Assembly (NCBI GenBank): GCA_965216025.1
Contig: CBDCEX010000017.1
Coordinates: forward strand, 124,001-188,000
Direction of reading: 5' to 3'
Origin: JADFQT01 sp965216025
GTDB taxonomy: Bacteria; Chloroflexota; Dehalococcoidia; Lucifugimonadales; UBA3495
DNA: 64,000 bases
Every line of letters begins with the position of its first letter. Position 1 is the stretch's first letter. The notes under the pieces are model-generated. The model saw only the letters and a program-made list of their open reading frames with translations, had not been told where the DNA came from and did no database searches. The translations under genes and the position numbers were made by a program. Below are positions 43,334-51,028 of the stretch, piece by piece.

Positions 43334-44344
43334 ATGGCCAGCCAACTCAAGCCCAGGGTCTATCTCCTAGGTACCGGCGGCAGCATCTCGTTTGTGGGTG
43401 ATTACCGGACCGACTATATTAACTACAGCTATGCCAACCGGCACTTTACCATCCAGGAGTTGCTGGACCGCGTCCCGGAGGTGCAGCAGTTTGCCGAGGT
43501 ATTGCCGGAGCAGCTGATCAATGTGGGCAGCACCGAGGTCGGCCCCCAGCATTGGCTGCAGTTGGCCCGGCGAATAAACCAGATATTCGAAGCGGACCCG
43601 GAGGCGGCTGGTGTGGCCATTACCCATGGCACCGCCACCCTGGAGGAAACGGCCTACTTTTTGAACCTTACCGTCAAAAGCCATCGTCCGGTGGTGATCA
43701 CCGGGGCCATGAGGCCGCCGACCGGATTGGGCACCGACGCCGACATCAACCTGATAGATTGCATTCGGGTTGCCGCGTCGCCGGAATCAGCAGGCCGTGG
43801 AGTCCTGACCATTTTGAATAATGAGATTCAGGCTGCCCGGGATGTGACCAAAACCAATAGCTATCGGCTGGAGACCTTCCGGTCCAACGAGCTGGGAATC
43901 TTGGGTTACGCCGACTCCGATGAGCAGGTGGTATTTTATCGTACCCCCACGCGCAGCCACACCCTGGATACCGAATTCCAGGTCTCGGAAGGCACCGAGC
44001 TGTCGCGGGTGGACATTGCCTATGCCTATGCCGGCGGCGACGGTCTGGTGATCCGGGCTTTCGCCGACGCCGGAGTGCCGGGCCTGGTGGCCGCCGGTTT
44101 GGGCAGCGGGGGCTCCTCCCCGGAGTTCATGGCCGCTCTGAAGGAGGCCATCGCGGCGGGAACGAAAGTGGTCATCGCCACCCACACGGGCAACGGACGG
44201 GTCATGCGCACCAGACGCTTTCAGGAGGACGGCTACATCGTCGCGGATAATCTCGCCCCCAAGAAGGCGCGCATTCTACTCATGCTGGCACTGACCCGCA
44301 CCGACGACCCGTCGGAAATCCAGCGCATGATGCTGACCTATTGA
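43334..44344 (+). CDS. Asparaginase/glutaminase family protein with altered active site
   Basis: A 336-residue member of the L-asparaginase family. The first catalytic Thr is in LLGTGGSIS (Thr14). The second motif reads THGTATLEET (Thr100-Ala101), where classic enzymes have HGTDT; the Asp that binds substrate is replaced by Ala (codon GCC at 43634). The conserved Lys is in QAARDVTKT. The fold and length fit, so this may be an asparaginase-like enzyme with another substrate or low activity. No signal peptide. ATG start with AGGAG about 9 bases upstream. Confidence 0.85.
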   Translation: MASQLKPRVYLLGTGGSISFVGDYRTDYINYSYANRHFTIQELLDRVPEVQQFAEVLPEQLINVGSTEVGPQHWLQLARRINQIFEADPEAAGVAITHGTATLEETAYFLNLTVKSHRPVVITGAMRPPTGLGTDADINLIDCIRVAASPESAGRGVLTILNNEIQAARDVTKTNSYRLETFRSNELGILGYADSDEQVVFYRTPTRSHTLDTEFQVSEGTELSRVDIAYAYAGGDGLVIRAFADAGVPGLVAAGLGSGGSSPEFMAALKEAIAAGTKVVIATHTGNGRVMRTRRFQEDGYIVADNLAPKKARILLMLALTRTDDPSEIQRMMLTY

Positions 44345-44404
44345 GGATACTAGGCCCTGGCTGTCCCCACTCTGTTGGCTTGATCCTGGGCGTGTAAATG
44401 GGAC

Positions 44405-44459
44405 TTGCACCGTTTTGGCACCACTTTGGGACCATAATGGAACCATAATGGGACCAACG
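44405..44459 (+). repeat. Five tandem 11-bp repeats (iteron-like)
   Basis: Five head-to-tail 11-mers, consensus TGGNACCANNN, fill 44405-44459 exactly; units 3 and 4 differ by one base (TGGGACCATAA, TGGAACCATAA). They end about 120 bases before the RTX-type gene. The 11-bp period is close to one helical turn. Confidence 0.75.
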
Positions 44460-44577
44460 AACCCTCTATTATCAGTGACACAGCAGGGCAATCCCCATAT
44501 ATTGTTAGCGGCTGCGGCAACATTTTGGTCGTTCATCACCACCCTGCCCGTAGCAATAATATAAAGGGGGATTGACC

Positions 44578-45201
44578 ATGATACGGAACAAATGGATTGT
44601 CGCTCTGGCGGTGGCAGTGGTGGCCGCGCTTTCTATAGGGCTGTTTGGGTTCGCATCGTCTACCGTGGTGGGGAAACCTGCGCCCGCCGGCGAAGTTACC
44701 TGTCTCGGTGAGGCTGTCACTATTCTCGGTACCTATAAAGACGACATTATCGTCGGCACCGAGGAGGCCGATGTCATCCACGGACTCTCGGGCAACGACT
44801 TGATATTCGGCCTAGGCGACGATGACACGCTTTGCGGCGGCGCGGGCGATGATGAGATCTATGGGGGAGACGGCAACGACGAAATCACCGGCGACGCCGG
44901 CGACGACCGGATCAGCGGTGGCGCCGGTAACGACCGGCTTAGTGGCCGCTCCGGCGATGATTATGTCAGCGGCGGTGATGGCGATGATGAGGTTAGGGGC
45001 GGGGCCGGCAACGACCAGCTACATGGCGGTGCCGGCAGCGACGAGCTCAAGGGCCGGGCCGGCGACGACTACATGCTTGGCAGCACCGACCCAGGCTTCC
45101 CCACCGCTGAAGACCCCTCTACCGATACATGCAATGGCGGGGTTGGCCAGGATGAGGCGTCTGGAAGCTGCGAAGAAAAAGTAAACCATGAAAATTCCTA
45201 A
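44578..45201 (+). CDS. Secreted RTX-type (hemolysin-type) calcium-binding repeat protein
   Basis: A 207-residue protein from the ATG at 44578 (AGGGGG 9 bases upstream; a TTG two codons earlier is possible). A Sec signal (IVALAVAVVAALSIGLFGFA) is followed by about eight to nine GGxGxDxUx nonapeptides (for example GGAGDDEIYG, GGDGNDEIT, GGAGNDRLS) that would form a Ca2+-binding parallel beta-roll. The C-terminal part has Cys residues (DTCNGG, SGSCEEK). Such proteins are usually surface-associated; the function is not known. Confidence 0.85.
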   Translation: MIRNKWIVALAVAVVAALSIGLFGFASSTVVGKPAPAGEVTCLGEAVTILGTYKDDIIVGTEEADVIHGLSGNDLIFGLGDDDTLCGGAGDDEIYGGDGNDEITGDAGDDRISGGAGNDRLSGRSGDDYVSGGDGDDEVRGGAGNDQLHGGAGSDELKGRAGDDYMLGSTDPGFPTAEDPSTDTCNGGVGQDEASGSCEEKVNHENS

Positions 45202-45236
45202 GGCGCCAGCCGAAGGTTTAGGCAACCAGGCTACCA

Positions 45237-45284
45237 TCAGCGGGCGTGGCGCCCCCCAGGAATGGGGGGCGCCACGCCCGCTGA
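45237..45284. repeat. 22-bp perfect inverted repeat with GGAA loop
   Basis: The arms 45237-45258 and 45263-45284 are perfectly complementary, GC-rich, and closed by GGAA, a GNRA-type tetraloop. It starts 35 bases after the RTX-type stop and could end its transcript, but no U-tract follows. The rest of the gap 45202-45551 holds a TTCCGGATTTCGCCGGAA palindrome at about 45355 and no gene. Confidence 0.75.
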
Positions 45285-45551
45285 CCGTTCCGCCTGCTGG
45301 CGAGGAGATAGACGCATAGCCTTCCACAGGCTTGACCCGGGGGCTGGCGCTCTGGATTCCGGATTTCGCCGGAACGACGAAGGTAATGCGGAGGGCGTTC
45401 CTCCTTCTCAAAATCTGATATGACTCATGTTTCCTCCAGCCGTGGCTCCACCGACTGTGTTGAGCTTGCTCTGCCTCTCTTCGGCTGCCCAGAGAGTATA
45501 ATCTTTGCAAGTAGATTGGCAGATGGCAATTTCCGGGCATTGAGGTAGGGT

Positions 45552-46673
45552 ATGACTCAGCAAGACGTGACGCGGCGCTTCCCGGCTGTGGGTGATGGCA
45601 GCGGCCTGGTTTCTGGAGACAGCTTTTCCAGGGAGGAGGTGCAGCTGGCTCTGCGCAACCGGGGTATGCCGTTGGAGGTCCTGCGCTACTCGATTACGCC
45701 GGCCGGCATGCACTACCTGTTGGTCCACTTCGACATCCCCTTCGTGGAAGTCCAAGACTGGAACCTTTCCATCGGCGGGCTGGTATCCCATCCGTTGAGT
45801 CTGAACCTGGACGAAATCCGGGCGCGACCCTCTCGCACCCTGGCGGTCACCATGGAGTGCGCCGGCAACGGCCGGGCGTTGCTGAGCCCCCGCTCCATCA
45901 GCCAGCCCTGGCTGTTGGAGGCGATTAGTACCGCCGAGTGGACCGGCACTCCCTTGGCGCCCCTGTTGCAGGAGGCTGGGTTGCAAGGCCCGGCGATGGA
46001 GATCCTCTTCACCGGTCTGGACCAGGGCGTGCAGGGCGAGGAGGTCCAGTATTACCGGCGTAGCCTCAGCATTGCCGACGCTACCCGGGATGAGGTTCTG
46101 CTGGCTTACGAAATGAACGGCCGGCCGCTGGAGCCCCAGCACGGCTATCCCTTGAGGCTAATTGTGCCGGGTTGGTACGGGATGACCAGCGTGAAATGGC
46201 TGGACCGCATCGAAGCCATCGATCATCACTTCGATGGCTATCAGATGGAGCATACCTATCGATACTCCCAGTCTGCCGATGAACCCGGCAACCCGGTGGA
46301 AAGAATCCAGGTTCGCTCGCTGATGATACCGCCGGGCATACCGGATTTCATGACGCGAGGAAGGCTGGTGGAAGCTGCCAACCTGGCTGTGACGGGGAGG
46401 GCCTGGGCTGGCCGGCTGGACATATCCAGGGTGGAATTCAGTGAAGATGGCGGTGAAGGCTGGTCCCAGATCCAGTTGGGTGAGCCGGTGTCAGCCTTTG
46501 CCTGGCGGGAGTGGACGTTCCAGTGGGACGCTCGGCCCGGCAGGTACACCCTATGCGTCCGTGCCACCGACTCTCAGGGCAATACCCAGCCGGTGGAGCA
46601 ACCTTGGAACTTCCAGGGGATGGGGAATAACATGGTCCACCGGGTGGAAGTCTTAGTGGAAGGTCGGAAATAG
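45552..46673 (+). CDS. Sulfite-oxidase-like molybdopterin-dependent oxidoreductase
   Basis: A 373-residue protein with the oxidoreductase molybdopterin-binding domain and a C-terminal Mo-co dimerisation domain. The molybdenum-ligand Cys is in TMECAGNGR (Cys103); other motifs are GYPLRLIVPGWYGMTSVKWL and YRYSQSADEPGNPVERIQV. The C-terminal domain (VEFSEDGGEGWSQIQLGEP, WTFQWDARPGRYTLCVRATD) is intact. No Tat signal or heme/cytochrome domain is seen, so it is probably cytoplasmic or exported by an unseen partner. The substrate (sulfite or a methionine-sulfoxide-like compound) is not certain. Confidence 0.88.
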   Translation: MTQQDVTRRFPAVGDGSGLVSGDSFSREEVQLALRNRGMPLEVLRYSITPAGMHYLLVHFDIPFVEVQDWNLSIGGLVSHPLSLNLDEIRARPSRTLAVTMECAGNGRALLSPRSISQPWLLEAISTAEWTGTPLAPLLQEAGLQGPAMEILFTGLDQGVQGEEVQYYRRSLSIADATRDEVLLAYEMNGRPLEPQHGYPLRLIVPGWYGMTSVKWLDRIEAIDHHFDGYQMEHTYRYSQSADEPGNPVERIQVRSLMIPPGIPDFMTRGRLVEAANLAVTGRAWAGRLDISRVEFSEDGGEGWSQIQLGEPVSAFAWREWTFQWDARPGRYTLCVRATDSQGNTQPVEQPWNFQGMGNNMVHRVEVLVEGRK

Positions 46674-46718
46674 GGCTCTGCCCCTTCTGGCAACAGAGGC
46701 CGCTCCCGAATAAAGAAG

Positions 46719-46744
46719 ATGGGGCACGGCATGCCGTGCCCCAT
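46719..46744. terminator. 26-base perfect palindrome between convergent genes
   Basis: A perfect palindrome centred on GGCATGCC (core GGGGCACGGCATGCCGTG). It lies 45 bases after the molybdopterin oxidoreductase stop and 24 bases from the end of the convergent CoA transferase. It probably serves as a bidirectional terminator or is a REP-like element. Confidence 0.55.
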
Positions 46745-46768
46745 ACGCATCACTCTTCCGGGGAGGGC

Positions 46769-47986
46769 CTAACCGGGAACCTCGTCATAGTGGTCGAAGT
46801 TGGCTATCACCTTGTTTTCGTAAAGCCCCGCGATCTCCTCCTCCGAGTAGCCCAGCAATCCGCCCAGAACCTCCTCGTTATGCTCGCCGACCCTGGGGGT
46901 GGAGCCGATTACGGCCGGGGTTCGGCTGAAGTGCCAGAAGTCCCCAGAGACCGCGATTTCACCGGCCAGGAAGTCGGGAACGTCAACCATCACCCGGCGC
47001 TCCCAGGGGTGAGGGTCCTGCGCCGCCTGGGCAATGGTATTGACCGGAGCGGCGGTGATATCGTAGCGGGTGAAGTGATCGATGGCCTCATTCATGGTCA
47101 TGGTAGCCAGCAGGGCATTCATCGCTTCGTTGACCGCATCTCGGTTTTTCATGCGCTCCGGGCGGGTGGAAAAGCGCGGGTCCTCCAGCCACTCCGGCTT
47201 TCCCAGCGCGTTACAAACCCGATGCCACTGGTGCTGGTCGCCGGCGGTAATCAGGACCCAGCCTTCTTTGCAGGGGTATATCCCACCGGGCGCTCCGTCG
47301 GCGCCTTGGCCCCGGGTTGGCTCAATGCCCGCGCCGTGGTAGGCGGTAATGGGTATTTCCGTGAAACTGTAGCCGGTGTCGGCCAGACAGACGTCGATGG
47401 CTTGACCCTCTCCAGAGCTCTCCCGCTCGTGCAGCGCGGCCAGCGTACCGATGGCCGAATGCAGGGCAGTGGTGCGGTCGATGATGGGCACGCCGGCGCG
47501 GATTGGCGGCATTCCGTCGTGTCCGGTGACCATGGCTATGCCGGACATGGTTTGTCCGATGGGGTCGTAGCCAATTTTTTCCCGGTAGGGACCGAACTGG
47601 CCGTAGGCCGAGACGTTAACCATGACAATTCGGGGGTTAAGATCCTTGAGCACGTCGTAGCCAAAGCCCATGGTTTCTATGGTGCCGGGACGGAAATTCT
47701 GCAGGAGGACGTCGGAAATTTTGATCAGCTTGCGAAGAGCTTCCCGGCCTTCCTCTTTGCGCAGGTCCATGCTGAGGCTTTTCTTGCCGCTGTTGTACTG
47801 GACCCAGTAGGAGCTTTGCTTCCGGACATAGGGACCGTGATAACGAGTCTCCTCACCTCCCAGGCGCTCCACCTTAATTACTTCCGCTCCCAGTCGGGCT
47901 AATACCTGGGCGCACCGAGGGCCGGCCTGGTGCCGTCCCAGGTCTATTACACGAATGCCATCCAGAGGACCTCCTGAACCTGCCAT
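46769..47986 (-). CDS. CaiB/BaiF family (class III) CoA transferase
   Basis: A 405-residue class III CoA transferase starting MAGSGGPLDGIRVIDLG at the ATG at 47986 (AGGGG upstream); the frame is open further but without homology. Motifs: AGPRCAQVLARLGAEVIKVE, SYWVQYNSGKKSLSMDLR, DVLLQNFRPGTIE, and IIDRTTALHSAIGTLAAL whose Asp fits the catalytic residue. It moves CoA between carboxylic acids. No partner dehydrogenase is adjacent, so the substrate is unknown. Confidence 0.92.
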   Translation of the reverse strand: MAGSGGPLDGIRVIDLGRHQAGPRCAQVLARLGAEVIKVERLGGEETRYHGPYVRKQSSYWVQYNSGKKSLSMDLRKEEGREALRKLIKISDVLLQNFRPGTIETMGFGYDVLKDLNPRIVMVNVSAYGQFGPYREKIGYDPIGQTMSGIAMVTGHDGMPPIRAGVPIIDRTTALHSAIGTLAALHERESSGEGQAIDVCLADTGYSFTEIPITAYHGAGIEPTRGQGADGAPGGIYPCKEGWVLITAGDQHQWHRVCNALGKPEWLEDPRFSTRPERMKNRDAVNEAMNALLATMTMNEAIDHFTRYDITAAPVNTIAQAAQDPHPWERRVMVDVPDFLAGEIAVSGDFWHFSRTPAVIGSTPRVGEHNEEVLGGLLGYSEEEIAGLYENKVIANFDHYDEVPG

Positions 47987-48129
47987 AATCGTCACCCCTT
48001 GCTTAAGCTTGGCACATTTTACGACTATGAGTTGCAAAGGGCAAGCTGGCCGAAATCCGGCCGCCACCACGCCCAAAACAAGCGCTCTTCATATAGAGAT
48101 GGTCTTGGTCTGCCGATGCCTTAGTTTCG

Positions 48130-48158
48130 TTGACAGCAAACTAGGCCCAGCGTAAACT
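48130..48158 (+). promoter_or_regulatory. Sigma70-type promoter for glyA
   Basis: TTGACA at 48130-48135, 17-base spacer, TAAACT at 48153-48158. It leaves a leader of about 110 bases with a CCCGCA/TGCGGG stem (48170-48202). Confidence 0.65.
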
Positions 48159-48277
48159 ACTATTCGCCTCCCGCAACGGCCCAGCCTGTCTTGCTGTGCG
48201 GGAAAAACCGGCGTTATTAGCTTGGCGTGGTTAGATGAAGGAAAGGGTCGGGCCCCTTCCGATACGGCTTGAGGAAA

Positions 48278-49522
48278 ATGACTCTACTCGCACAACAGGA
48301 CCCAGACGTCGCCCTGGCTATAAAGAAGGAAAATGAGCGTCAACGGGAATGCCTGGTCCTGATCGCTTCCGAAAATTACGCCAGCCGCGCAGTCCTAGAG
48401 GCTCAATCCGGGGTGATGAACAACAAATACGCCGAAGGTTATCCCGGCAGGCGGTACTACGGCGGCTGCGAGAACGTGGACGTAGTGGAGAACCTGGCCA
48501 TCCAGCGGGCCAAGGAGCTGTTTGGGGCCGAACACGCCAACGTGCAGGCCCACAGCGGAGCCCAGGCCAACATGGCGACCTATTTTGCCCTGATCCAGCC
48601 CGGGGACACGGTAATGGGCATGCAGCTGGACCAGGGCGGGCATTTGACCCACGGGGCCAACGTAAATTTCTCTGGCAACCTTTACAACTTTGTCGCCTAC
48701 GGGTTGGATCGGGATAGCGAAACCATTGATTACGACCAGGTAGAGCGGCTGGCCAAGGAGCACCGGCCCAAGATAATTATTGCCGGTTACAGCGCTTACC
48801 CGCGGCTCATCGACTTCCCCCGGTTTCGGGCCATAGCGGATCAGGTGGACGCCATTTTGATGGTAGATATGGCCCATATATCTGGCTTGATCGCCGGTGG
48901 GGCCCATCCTTCTCCTGTGCCCCATGCTCAAGTAATTACCTCCACCACCCAGAAGACCTTGCGGGGCCCCCGAGGCGGAATGATCCTCTCCACCGAAGAA
49001 CTGGCCCGCAAGATCGACTACGGGGTTTTCCCCTATTCCCAGGGCGGGCCCTTCATGCACGTCATAGCATCCAAGGCGGTCTGTTTCGGCGAGGCGCTGA
49101 GGCCCGAGTTCGCCCGCTACGCCGAGCAGGTGGTGGCCAACGCCCGGGTCATGGCCCAGGAGCTTTCCGAATCCGGTCTGCGCTTGGTATCCGGCGGCAC
49201 GGATAACCATTTGTTGCTGGTGGACTTGAACCCACTGGACATCACCGGCCGCGACGCCGAAGCCGCGCTGCAAGATGTGGGAATCATTGCCAACAAGAAT
49301 GCCATTCCCTTCGATACCAAGCCCCCCCGGGTCACCAGCGGGTTGCGACTGGGCACTCCAGCCATTACCAGCCGCGGGTTCCAGCAGGAGGAAACCAGGC
49401 AGGTAGCCCAGCTGATCGTCCAAACCTTGGCCGACATGGCAGATGAAAGGGTGAAGAAGCGGGTGGCTGAAGCGGTGAAAGACCTGACTTCCAAATTCCC
49501 GGTTCCTGGTCTGGACTTATGA
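48278..49522 (+). CDS. glyA: Serine hydroxymethyltransferase GlyA
   Basis: A 414-residue PLP enzyme that converts serine and tetrahydrofolate to glycine and methylene-THF. Motifs: LIASENYASRAVLEAQSG, NKYAEGYPGRRYYGGCENVD, HSGAQANMATYF, VDMAHISGLIAGG, and the PLP Lys in TSTTQKTLRGPRGG (Lys226). The residue before this Lys is Gln where most SHMTs have His. The ATG at 48278 (GAGG just upstream) is chosen over a TTG three codons earlier. It ends 65 bases before rpsF. Confidence 0.96.
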   Translation: MTLLAQQDPDVALAIKKENERQRECLVLIASENYASRAVLEAQSGVMNNKYAEGYPGRRYYGGCENVDVVENLAIQRAKELFGAEHANVQAHSGAQANMATYFALIQPGDTVMGMQLDQGGHLTHGANVNFSGNLYNFVAYGLDRDSETIDYDQVERLAKEHRPKIIIAGYSAYPRLIDFPRFRAIADQVDAILMVDMAHISGLIAGGAHPSPVPHAQVITSTTQKTLRGPRGGMILSTEELARKIDYGVFPYSQGGPFMHVIASKAVCFGEALRPEFARYAEQVVANARVMAQELSESGLRLVSGGTDNHLLLVDLNPLDITGRDAEAALQDVGIIANKNAIPFDTKPPRVTSGLRLGTPAITSRGFQQEETRQVAQLIVQTLADMADERVKKRVAEAVKDLTSKFPVPGLDL

Positions 49523-49523
49523 G

Positions 49524-49553
49524 TTGAGCCAGCCAAAGGCCCGATGCTATAAT
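49524..49553 (+). promoter_or_regulatory. Promoter for the rpsF-ssb-rpsR run
   Basis: TTGAGC at 49524-49529, 18-base spacer, TATAAT at 49548-49553 with TGC before it (extended -10). It starts right after the glyA stop. Confidence 0.65.
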
Positions 49554-49586
49554 TTGGATAATCGATAAAAACCGCAGGAGAACCAT

Positions 49587-50462
49587 TTGCGTCATTACGA
49601 ACTAATAACCGTCCTCAGCCCAATCTTGAACCAGGAGCAGTCAGTTGAGGCGTGGGATCGGATCAAGGATTTTATTACCAACCGGGAAGCGGAAATCGTG
49701 CGAGAGCAAAATTGGGGCACTCGCCGCTTGGCCTATCCGATCCACAAGGGAGCCCATCATTTTCTGGAAGGCACCTACTACTTAACCATATTCAGCACAG
49801 AAAAGCCCTTCAACCAAGAACTAGAGACCTTTCTGCGCCTGGATGAGCGGGTGCTTCGCTCGCTGGTCATCGCCACCGGCCCACCCGCGCCCGAGCCCGA
49901 ACCCGCGCCGCTGCCGACGCCAGTCGCCCAAGACGAGGAAACAGCTCAAGAAGCTGCCATCGAATCTCCCCAAGATGGATTAGAGCCTGACGGCGTGGAA
50001 ACTGCGGTTGCCGTGGCCGAGGCGGTGGATGAAGAGCCTGCTGTGGAGGAAGCTCCGGCCGCGGAATCCGAAGCGGTGGTTGAAGAAGCTCCGGCCGCGG
50101 AATCCGAAGCGGTGGTTGAAGAAGCCCCGGCAGCGGAATCCGAAGTGGTGGTGGACGAAGCCCCGGCAGCGGAATCCGAAGCGGTGGTGGACGAAGCCCC
50201 GGCAGCGGAATCCGAAGCGGTGGTGGACGAAGCCCCGGCAGCGGAATCCGAAGCGGTGGTGGACGAAGCCCCGGCAGCGGAATCCGAAGCGGTGGTGGAA
50301 GAAGCTCCAGTAGCGGAAGCCGAGGCGGTGGTGGAAGAAGCCCCGGCAGCGGAAGCCGAGGCGGTGGTGGAAGAAGCCCCGGCAGCGGAAGCCGAGGCGG
50401 TGGTGGAAGAAGCCCCGGCAGCGGAAGCCCGAGCCGAGCGGTGGTGGAAGAAGCTCCAGTAG
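49587..50462 (+). CDS. rpsF: 30S ribosomal protein S6 with long acidic repeat tail
   Basis: Residues 1-95 are a normal S6 (RHYELITVLSPILNQEQ, WGTRRLAYPIHKGAHHFLEG, LRLDERVLRSLVI). Typical S6 has 95-135 residues; this frame has 291. The added tail is Glu/Ala/Pro/Val-rich, with ten full 12-residue units of the type EAPAAESEAVVE, then a frame change (unit 11 is 41 instead of 36 bases) ending in RAERWWKKLQ. Without that 5-base excess the frame would run on to the TAG at 50557, ending EDGAPEEEQPRS. The start is TTG with AGGAG 6 bases upstream. First gene of rpsF-ssb-rpsR. Confidence 0.93.
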   Translation: MRHYELITVLSPILNQEQSVEAWDRIKDFITNREAEIVREQNWGTRRLAYPIHKGAHHFLEGTYYLTIFSTEKPFNQELETFLRLDERVLRSLVIATGPPAPEPEPAPLPTPVAQDEETAQEAAIESPQDGLEPDGVETAVAVAEAVDEEPAVEEAPAAESEAVVEEAPAAESEAVVEEAPAAESEVVVDEAPAAESEAVVDEAPAAESEAVVDEAPAAESEAVVDEAPAAESEAVVEEAPVAEAEAVVEEAPAAEAEAVVEEAPAAEAEAVVEEAPAAEARAERWWKKLQ

Positions 50463-50485
50463 CGGAATCCGAAGCGGTGGTGGAA
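50049..50485 (+). repeat. 36-bp tandem repeat array in the rpsF tail
   Basis: Twelve units of about 36 bp (GAAGCCCCGGCAGCGGAATC-type starts), the 11th being 41 bp. Units 3-6 carry GAC where others have GAA. Sequence similarity between units is very high, which favours copy-number change. Confidence 0.85.
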
Positions 50486-50568
50486 GAAGCTGAGCCGGAG
50501 GCAGAGGAAGTGCCGGAGGAAGACGGTGCTCCGGAGGAGGAGCAGCCCCGGTCTTAGGGGAGGGTCAA

Positions 50569-50985
50569 GTGAATAAGATCATTGTCATCGGCCATCTGGG
50601 CAGAGACCCAGAGATGCGCTACACCCCCAACGGTCAAGGTGTTACCTCCTTCAGCGTGGCCTCAAGTCGCCGCTACACCACCAGCGCCGGCGAGCAGCGA
50701 GAGGAAACCACGTGGTTTAATGTAAGCGCGTGGGGGAGATTGGCGGAGCTCTGCAACCAGTACCTTACCAAGGGACGCCAGGTGTATGTGGAGGGCAGGT
50801 TTAGCAGTCGAAGCTTCGAGGGGCGAGACGGGCAAATGCGCATCTCTAATGACATTACTCTCACGGATGTCCAATTCCTGGGCGGCGGAGCTGCCGTTGG
50901 CGAGGAACGCCCCCTCTACGGACAGGATCCCAACATGGGTGGGGATGGTCCTCCCCCGGACGATGTCGACGACTTGCCCTTTTAG
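50569..50985 (+). CDS. ssb: Single-stranded DNA-binding protein
   Basis: A 138-residue SSB with an OB fold (NKIIVIGHLGRDPEMRYTPN, FSVASSRR, TWFNVSAWGRLAELCNQYL, GRQVYVEGRF) and an acidic tail ending DDVDDLPF, the protein-interaction tip. The start is GTG with GGAGGG about 5 bases upstream. It lies between rpsF and rpsR, the classic order. Confidence 0.95.
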   Translation: MNKIIVIGHLGRDPEMRYTPNGQGVTSFSVASSRRYTTSAGEQREETTWFNVSAWGRLAELCNQYLTKGRQVYVEGRFSSRSFEGRDGQMRISNDITLTDVQFLGGGAAVGEERPLYGQDPNMGGDGPPPDDVDDLPF

Positions 50986-51028
50986 TTCCTGACACTCTTT
51001 AGGATTTATCGGGAGGAATATCCGGATC

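Noticed and set aside
44405..44459. The 11-bp repeats as a plasmid or replication origin iteron set
   Set aside because: No DnaA-box cluster, rep gene or AT-rich unwinding region nearby; a regulator array is more likely.
46736..47902. A 388-residue plus-strand ORF opposite the CoA transferase
   Set aside because: The codon pattern and residue mix (Gly/Val/Arg) are those of a reverse-strand shadow; the CoA transferase motifs are unambiguous.
48160..48277. The glyA leader as a glycine or THF riboswitch
   Set aside because: The conserved cores of these riboswitches are not seen; only one modest stem is present.
48395..49423. A 342-residue minus-strand ORF opposite glyA
   Set aside because: Shadow of glyA in a GC-rich genome; no start site or homology.
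50049..50485. The 36-bp array as a CRISPR locus
   Set aside because: There are no unique spacers; units abut and encode in-frame acidic peptides of rpsF.
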